Part shown: in pieces, positions 1 through 7,300 of the stretch
Position numbering within the stretch: the first letter of the stretch is position 1
How the letters are laid out: each line of letters begins with the position of its first letter
Assembly (NCBI GenBank): GCA_036563875.1
Contig: DATCLO010000205.1
Location: 1-21,596 of the forward strand
Length of the DNA stretch: 21,596 nucleotides
Direction: 5' to 3'
DNA from: ZC4RG29 sp036563875
GTDB lineage: Bacteria; Bacteroidota; Bacteroidia; Cytophagales; Cyclobacteriaceae
Translations under genes and position numbers: made by a program
The notes under the pieces: generated by a model
The model's database searches: none
What the model was told of the DNA's origin: nothing
What the model saw: the letters and a program-made list of their open reading frames with translations, nothing else

Positions 1-74
1 TAGATCGCGGTGTTGGGGCATTCCGGCTCGCATGCACCACAATTGATGCACTCGTCGGTAATCATTATTGCCAT
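1..74 (-). CDS. 4Fe-4S ferredoxin, N-terminal fragment (continues outside the window)
   Basis: Only the first 24 codons are present, reading leftward from an ATG at 74. The translation begins MAIMITDECINCGACEPECP, which carries the CxxCxxCxxxCP binding pattern of a [4Fe-4S] cluster. Bacterial 2[4Fe-4S] ferredoxins start this way, so the product is very likely a small soluble electron carrier; the second cluster motif would lie outside the window. The gene is divergent from the acyl-CoA reductase gene at 162, with 87 bp between the starts, an arrangement I recall as common in Bacteroidota. A good Bacteroidota promoter match lies at 107-137. An AGGA purine run sits just upstream of the ATG. Family assignment is firm; redox partner and pathway are not visible here. 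Confidence 0.9.
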   Translation of the reverse strand, partial: MAIMITDECINCGACEPECPNTAI

Positions 75-106
75 GCTTTTCCTATTTTTAACTCGCTATT
101 ACTCTA

Positions 107-137
107 CAAAAATACTAGGTGATTAGTTCTCGACCAA
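107..137 (-). promoter_or_regulatory. Predicted Bacteroidota-type promoter for the ferredoxin gene
   Basis: On the minus strand there is TTG (135-137), exactly 20 nt, then TATTTTTG (107-114). This fits the TTG / TAnnTTTG consensus of the primary sigma factor of Bacteroidota. A start about 5-7 nt downstream would give a leader of some 25-30 nt before the ATG at 74. This is a pattern match only. The divergent gene at 162 has just a weaker candidate (AACATTTG, about 139-146). Confidence 0.5.
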
Positions 138-161
138 AACATTTGTCTCCCTCCTTTTGAC

Positions 162-1172
162 ATGAATTTCGAGGAAAGGCTACGTGCTTTTGTGCTGCTA
201 GGTCAAAGACTCACCTCAATCGATAGCATTACACTAAATTCGTTATACGACCGCGTCGGTAACCAAAACCCGTGGTTCACACCTTCAAATATTACTACAG
301 CCCTAACAGGCGTTAGTAGGATGCTACAGGAACATGACCTTCGCCAGTGGCTTTCCTCCTACTCTTTTGATGATTCACGACCCTCAAAGACAGTCGGCCT
401 CGTCCTTGCCGGCAACATTCCCCTCGTGGGCTTTCACGACATCCTCACAGTGCTAGTCACCGGCAATATCGCCTTAATCAAACTCAGCTCCAAGGATTCT
501 GTGCTCACAGAATTCGTGCTTCAGCAACTGGTCGATATTGAACCCCGCTTTCGCGATCGCTTTTCATTTACGGAAACACTCAAAAACTTTGACGCCGTCA
601 TTGCCACGGGCAGCGACAATACTTCGAGATATTTTGAATACTACTTTAGTAGGTATCCATCGATCATCCGGAAGAACAGAACGTCTTGTGCGATCCTGAC
701 GGGTCAGGAGACTCCGGAAGAACTGGACCAGCTCAGTGCGGATGTCTTCACCTACTTCGGACTCGGTTGCAGGAATGTTTCCAAGTTGTGGGTACCTGAG
801 GGCTACAACTTTCCCTCTTTGCTCGACCGATGGAGAAAACATGAGGAAATTATTCAGCATCACAAATACGCTAACAACTACGACTATCAGAAAGCGATTG
901 CCCTGGTAAACAAAACTCCGTTTCTCGACAATGGCGTTGTGCTGCTAATGGAAAGTGAAAAGATCGTCTCACCCATATCGGTGTTGTATTACGAATACTA
1001 CCGAACAGAGCATGATCTGAAGGAAAGACTAAGCCTGGTTTCTGACAAGATTCAATGCATCGTTGGCAAGACACCGCCCGCGACGGTTCCGTTTGGCCAG
1101 GCACAGTTTCCGGGACCGGGTGATTATGCGGACCGGGTAGATACAGTGGAGTTTTTGTTGGGGTTGAGCTAA
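162..1172 (+). CDS. Acyl-CoA reductase, LuxC family
   Basis: The 336-aa product resembles the LuxC acyl-CoA/acyl-protein reductase family (aldehyde-dehydrogenase-like fold), which uses NADPH to reduce activated fatty acyl groups to aldehydes through a cysteine thioester. Visible support: a Rossmann-type stretch at residues 75-113 (TVGLVLAGNIPLVGFHD, then GNIALIKLSSKDS), and the motif FGLGCRNVSKLWVP at 199-212, where Cys203 matches the family's nucleophilic cysteine. The length is shorter than luminous LuxC (about 480 aa), mainly at the N-terminus, which is usual for Bacteroidota homologues. The ATG at 162 is chosen because the conserved N-terminus follows directly; no Shine-Dalgarno is evident. 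No luxABDE genes are near, so bioluminescence is not implied. The divergent ferredoxin is the only clear functional neighbour. The gene ends four bases before the composite repeat at 1176. Family is confident; substrate and pathway are unknown. Confidence 0.88.
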   Translation: MNFEERLRAFVLLGQRLTSIDSITLNSLYDRVGNQNPWFTPSNITTALTGVSRMLQEHDLRQWLSSYSFDDSRPSKTVGLVLAGNIPLVGFHDILTVLVTGNIALIKLSSKDSVLTEFVLQQLVDIEPRFRDRFSFTETLKNFDAVIATGSDNTSRYFEYYFSRYPSIIRKNRTSCAILTGQETPEELDQLSADVFTYFGLGCRNVSKLWVPEGYNFPSLLDRWRKHEEIIQHHKYANNYDYQKAIALVNKTPFLDNGVVLLMESEKIVSPISVLYYEYYRTEHDLKERLSLVSDKIQCIVGKTPPATVPFGQAQFPGPGDYADRVDTVEFLLGLS

Positions 1173-1175
1173 GGC

Positions 1176-1322
1176 ACTTCAGCACTCCAACCCATCCCTC
1201 CGCGCGCCCTTTGGTTCCCTAAAGGGATCCCGCGCGCAAGTCACCCACGAGAATAAGTGATACCCCTTCTTTTCGCACAATCTATTGAGTTCAGGACAAC
1301 TTCAACACTCGAGCACTTCTTT
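1176..1322. repeat. Composite intergenic repeat, copy 1 (8-mer arrays flanking a GC-rich hairpin)
   Basis: This copy fills the convergent gap between the reductase and the giant surface-protein gene. Reading the plus strand: 8-bp units ACTTCAGC and ACTCCAAC (1176-1191); a hairpin with outer arms GCGCG/CGCGC (1202-1206, 1233-1237) and inner arms CCCTTT/AAAGGG (1207-1212, 1221-1226); about 60 nt of spacer; then 8-bp units ACTTCAAC, ACTCGAGC and ACTTCTTT (1299-1322), the last overlapping the TAA stop of the minus-strand gene. A second copy with the same order and nearly the same spacing lies at 14985-15150. It may serve as a 3' UTR or terminator structure, but no clear T-run follows the hairpin on either strand. 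Confidence 0.6.
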
Positions 1323-4300
1323 AAGGTTTCACTCCTCTCAGAATTTCCACCCAACCCGTGATGGCCGCACCATCGGGCACCTTGAGCCTGTAGAAGTATA
1401 CGCCATCCGGCACTTCTCCTCCATCCCAGTCGTTCTGGTAGCTGTTGGAAGAATACACCTGCGTGCCCCATCGGTTGTTGATGATCAGGCTGGCACCTTC
1501 CGCCGGCAGATTCCGGATGTAGAAGAAGTCGTTCTTATTGTCACCGTTCGGCGTGAAGATGTTGGGAATGTAGATGTCCGTATCCAGCGGCACGCGGGCC
1601 ACGAGCGTCTTGGTACAACCGTTCTTGTCCTGAACAACTACTTCATAGCGACCCGCAGGAATGTTTTCATAAATGATTTCGAAAATACCCACAGGGTTCG
1701 TCGGCACGATGTCCGGACCAGACATGAACACCTGTCCAGGTACCGCTGCGGAATCCAACTCGATATAGGTCGTGTAATCAGGACCAGGACCACTGAAATT
1801 CGTGATCTGAAGTGAGCCCGTCATGATATCGGGATATGATTCTTCAGTGGCGCCGATAGCAGCAAACAGAGGCACCGGCACGGTGAACGGAACTAGCGGC
1901 GACTTAATCTCGCACAACGGTCCACCTACGTCCTGAACCTGTATAATCTGAATCTGGTACTCGTCGGGCGATTGCAACCACGGGTGCGACGCATACGGGA
2001 GCAAATAGCTGCGCGTAGGTGCTATCAGGCCCGCTGAAATTATTTCCACCGGCGTACTCGAAAATCTCGGATACACGACGATCTGGAAGGCCTGCGTGGG
2101 ATCTCCCACGATATTCGTGAGCGCAATGGACAACTCATTCAGGTTGCAAACAGGCTCGATATCAAAGTCGATTGCATAGGCGCCTAATATAGAGATCGGA
2201 GCACTCCTTGTGGGACACGAAGAACTGGTTGCCCGCATGTAGACATAGTATGTGCCCCTTGACAATTCGTCAAAAGTCACTGAAGGCGCCTGGTAAGTCT
2301 GATAAAGTTCATCCGCAGGCTCATTGAACTGATCCGTGCTGAGCGCAACCTGGAATGTACCCGGATCAGTTATTTCCAAAGTAATCGTTCCGCTCATGCC
2401 CTCGTTGTCACACGTTGCGTTCGCAGCCGCAATCGTATGATTGATAAAGCCGGGGAACGTAACCGACACGGTGAAGTCACGCGTACAACCCGCATCATCA
2501 CGAACCGTTACCGTGTAGTTGCCACCGCTCAATTCTGTAAATGGACCATCGCCAAATGTGCCTCCGTTCAGCGCAAATTGATATCCGGAACCACTTCCAC
2601 CACTTACAGAGGCGACTGCGATTGAACCGTCAGCACCATTGCAGGTTGCAGGTGTTACGTTGAAGGTAGCCTGGATTTGCGGATGAACGCTATTGATTGT
2701 GACCATTACCTCTGCAGGACACAGGTCGCTTGCATCATCGCGGATTAGAATGGGATACGTACCATTCGCGGGAAGACCGGTAATCTGTCCGCCAGAGATC
2801 AGGCCATCGAACCAGCTAACTCCATCGAGTGAATATTCATACGGCGAATTTCCACCAGTGATCGTCATCGTTACTGCGCCTGAGGGATCTCCATAACACA
2901 GCGCATCCACCGGATCACTTGCTGTAGCTTCAACCAGCGTACGCAGCGGCAGATTGTACGGCTGCTGGCATACATTGCCCGCACCATCCTCTACACGATA
3001 GCTGTAGGAGGCCGCAGTGAGGTTGGAGAACTTGAATACTCCTGCAGGTCCCACCTGCGTCAAGGTATCCGTGGGCGAAATGAGCTGGACGATATAGGTA
3101 CCGCCCACGACACCCGAGACATCAAGTGTGATGACGCCATCATCCTGATCCGCGCACGAAGGACGCTGCGTTTCAGCGTCTACTACAAGAATGGTAAAGG
3201 CAAAGCAATTTGTGCCACCACCGCCGCAGCCAGGACCATCGACAACATTGACAGTAACAGGCGTTGCGGCCGACTCACCACAAGGATAAGTAGCAGTCAC
3301 ATAGAATGTTGTGCTTCCAAGCACATTCATATTTAGCTGTGCAGGAGCCGGCGTATAGTTCGTTCCGGTGAAAACAAGAGTTGTCAAGCCAGCATCCGCA
3401 TACCAGTTAATGCTGGTTGCACCGGTAGCCGTGGCTTGTAGTGTCGGCGCTGCCGAATTGATGCACGCGTTCACGGGTGACGTCGCTGCAGGCGCAGATG
3501 CAAAGTTGATGACAACATCATCCGTTGACGGCTGGCATGTGCCCCCGTTTGTGATAACCCATCGCAAGGTGTACGAAGTGCCAGCTACACCAGTGAACTG
3601 GGAAGTAGGACTGGTGGGTGTAAGAACTCCTCCGCCGTTACCATTAACAATGATCCACAGACCAGTATTTCCTGCGCCAGGAGCGTTTGCTGCGAGCGTG
3701 GTGAACGTAGAGCCACAAATGATTTGATCCGGTCCGGCGTCAGCAGCAGGAGGCGTTTCGTCAAGTGTTACGCTTACCTCATCAGATTCCGAACCGCAGG
3801 AGTTGGTGACGGTCCAGCGGAGCACGTAGGTTTCACCTGCATTGCCAGTGAATATTGCTGCCGGATTGGTTGCATCGTCAAATGATCCACCTGTACCGCT
3901 TACCACAGTCCAGAGGCCTGCGCCTGATGCTGGTGTGTTACCCGCCAGCGTAGCAGACGTGCCACAGACTTGTTGATCTGGTCCGGCATTCGTGCCCGCA
4001 GGCATTTGTTCGAAAGCAATCGTAACGTCATCAGTGCTCGGTGCGCATGCGACGCCATTTGAAATTGTCCAGCGCAGCACGTAAGTGGTGCCTGCTGTGC
4101 CCGTAAACGTCGTGGCAGGATCTGAGTCATCTGCGAAAGATCCTGCACCATCACCGCTCACGACGCTCCATTCCCCGGTTCCGACAACAGGGGTATTGGC
4201 AGCCAGTGTCGCAGACGTACCGCACACGTTTTGATCCGGTCCGGCATCAGCGATCGTGGGTGTATTGAGATCAAAAGTGATATCTACCTCATCTGAACTT

Positions 4301-7300
4301 GCGGCACAGCTTCCATTCGATATCGTCCAGCGAAGCGTGTAGGTCGTTCCTCCCACGCCGGAGAACTGGCTCGACGGATTCGAGGCGTCTGCAAGAATAC
4401 CGCCGACACCACTGACGATGGTCCACTGGCCAGCACCTACGCCCGGCGTATTGCCGGCAAGCGTTGCAGGGCCGCATGCCGTCTGATCCGGTCCGGCATC
4501 GGCGACAGTGGGCACCTGGTCGAAGGTTATCTGAACTTCATCTTCAGAGCTTCCGCACGCATTCGTGATCGTCCAGCGCAGGATGTAGCTTGTACCCTGA
4601 ACGCCGGTGAATCCTGATGAGGGATCTGAAGCATCAGCAAACGAACCCCCTGCCCCGCTTACTACGCTCCACTGGCCAGTACCGACAGCCGGAGTGTTGG
4701 CAGTCAACGTTGTTGCATTGCCGCATATCTGCTGGTCGCCTCCTGCGTCAGCCACTGTCGGTGGCGCGTCGAAGGTGATTACCACGTCGTCGTTACTCGG
4801 CGTACAGGTTACTCCATTGCTGATCGTCCAAAGCAACTGATACGTCGTGCCCGCAACACCATTAAAGGTCGTGTTGGGGTCCGAAGGATCATCGAGTGAA
4901 CCGCCCGCACCAAAGACGATAGACCATTGTCCGACACCTATATCAGGAGTATTTGCTGCCAGCGTCGTCGACGTTCCACACACATTTTGATCCGGTCCCG
5001 CATCAGCAATGGTAGGTGTGTTCAGATCAAACGAAATCTCTACCTGGTCGGACGACGGCGGACAGGATCCATTTGTAATCGTCCACTGTAAGGTGTACGA
5101 GGCACCAGGCAAACCCTGGAACACCGAATTGGGATCAGAAGGATTTGAGATAACGCCTCCCGTGCCACTGACGATGGTCCATGTACCCGTACCAACCACA
5201 GGCGTATTGCCTGGAAGGTTAACCGGACCACAGGAGTTCAGCAGATCAGAGCCCGCATCAGCAGTTGTAGGTGCTTCTTCAAATACAATAGTCACATCAT
5301 CCTCAGAGGTGCCACAAGAGGAAGTAATCGTCCAGCGAAGGACATAAGTTTCACCCGCGGTACCGCTAAAGGTTGCGGCCGGGTCATTAACGTCATCAAA
5401 GGATTCTGCGCCGTCGCCGGTCACGACTGACCACTGGCCAGTCCCGATGGTAGGGTTCACACCCGCAAGCGTTGTGCTTGCACCGCAGACGGTTTGATCG
5501 GGTCCTGCATCGGATGGCGTCGGACTGTCAGGATCAAACGTAATAACAACTTCGTCAGTGCTGGGTGTACACGTACCATTAGTGATCGTCCATACCAGCG
5601 TATATGTCGTCCCACCTACGCCCGTGAACTCGCTCGTAGGATCGGAAGGATCGACTACATTGCCCCCGGCACCAGACGTGATGGTCCAGGTACCTGTACC
5701 TATTCCCGGAACATTGCCTTCAAGATTAGTTGTACCGCACACCGTCTTGTCGGGACCTGCGTCGGCGGCCGTTGGCGGTGATTCAAGGGTCACGACAATA
5801 TCATCTGTTGTCGACCCGCACGAATTGGTGACTGTCCACCGCAGCGTGTAAGTCGTGCCGGCAACACCTGTGAATTCTGTCTGAGGGTCGGAAGCGTCAG
5901 CAAAGCTTCCGCCTGCTCCCGTAACAACGCTCCATTGTCCCGTGCCTATACCCGGCGCAACAGCAGCAAGGGTCGCACTTGTACCACAAGCCTGGATATC
6001 AGATCCAGCATCAGCTGTTGAAGGTCCAGGCTCAAAGGTGATTGTCACATCATCGCTGGTGCTCGCGCATGTAGCGGTGATCGTCCAACGCAACACGTAA
6101 GTCTCTCCGGCCATACCGGTAAACAACGTACCCGGCGAGGTAGCATCAGCAAAAGATCCACCGTCACCACTTATTATCGACCACATACCGGTGCCTACGG
6201 TCGGCGTGTTGGCAAGCAGTGTTGCCGTAGTGCTCACCGTGCTGCAGATCGTTTGATCTCCTCCGGCGTTTGCAACGGTAGGGCTATCCGGATCAAATGT
6301 TATCTGCACCTGGTCCGAGCTGGCGGTACAAGTCGCTATTGTCCATTCCAGAACATAGACTTCACCGCTGTTTCCGGTAAAGCCGCTATTAGGGTCGTTC
6401 GGGTCATCCAGTATTCCGCCTGTACCACTTACGATCGTCCACGTACCAGTGCCCATAGCGGGGGCATTACCTTCAAGGGTTGTAGGTCCGCAAACCGTTT
6501 TATCAGGACCAGCATTTGCAGTAGTCGGCGGCGGTGTAATCGTAACAACGACGGTGTCAGAAACAGGATCACAACTTGCCGTTGCGCCCGTCGTCAAAAC
6601 AAAACTCACAGAACCAGCCAAAATATCACCAGGACCAGGGGTGTATGTTGCGGTAAGTGAATTGGCGTCATCGAAGTTGCCATCACCAGATATCGTAGAC
6701 CACGTGGCCGTTGTTGCGCTGCCGCCAATGGTGCCCGATAGTGTCACATCGTCTCCCGCGCAAATCGTCTGAGGACTACCCGCATCAACCGTAGGCGCCG
6801 GATCGATGGTGATCACCACAACATCGCTGACAGCCACGCAGGGGCCTGCGGGGTCGTTGGTAGTGAGTGTAAGGGTAACCGTACCACTGCTCCGATCAAG
6901 ATTTCCGGGTTCATATTCAGCGTTGAGAAGGTTCTCGTTGTTGAACGTCCCGTCCCCGGAACTGGACCAGACCGCTGACGTTGCTGAACCGCCGATAACG
7001 CCCGACAGTGTAACGCTCTCACCGGAACAGATGGTCACCGGAGCACCTGCATCCACCGTAGCTAAAGGATTGATGGTTAAAACAACGTTGTCAGATACGG
7101 ATGGACACGCACCCGCCGGATCGTTAGTGGTGAGTGTGAGTGTAACCGTTCCTGCCGCTATATCACCAGCGCTAGGCGTGTAGATAGCGTCGAGCGATGT
7201 AGCATCGTCAAATAACCCGGTACCTGATGAAGACCAGATCGCACTCGTGGCACTGCCGCCGATACTTCCGTTGAGCTGAACCGGGTCTGCGTCACAGGTT

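Noticed and set aside
1176..1322. Composite repeat considered as an insertion sequence
   Set aside because: No transposase gene, no clean terminal inverted repeats and no obvious target duplication; at most it could be a small non-autonomous element.
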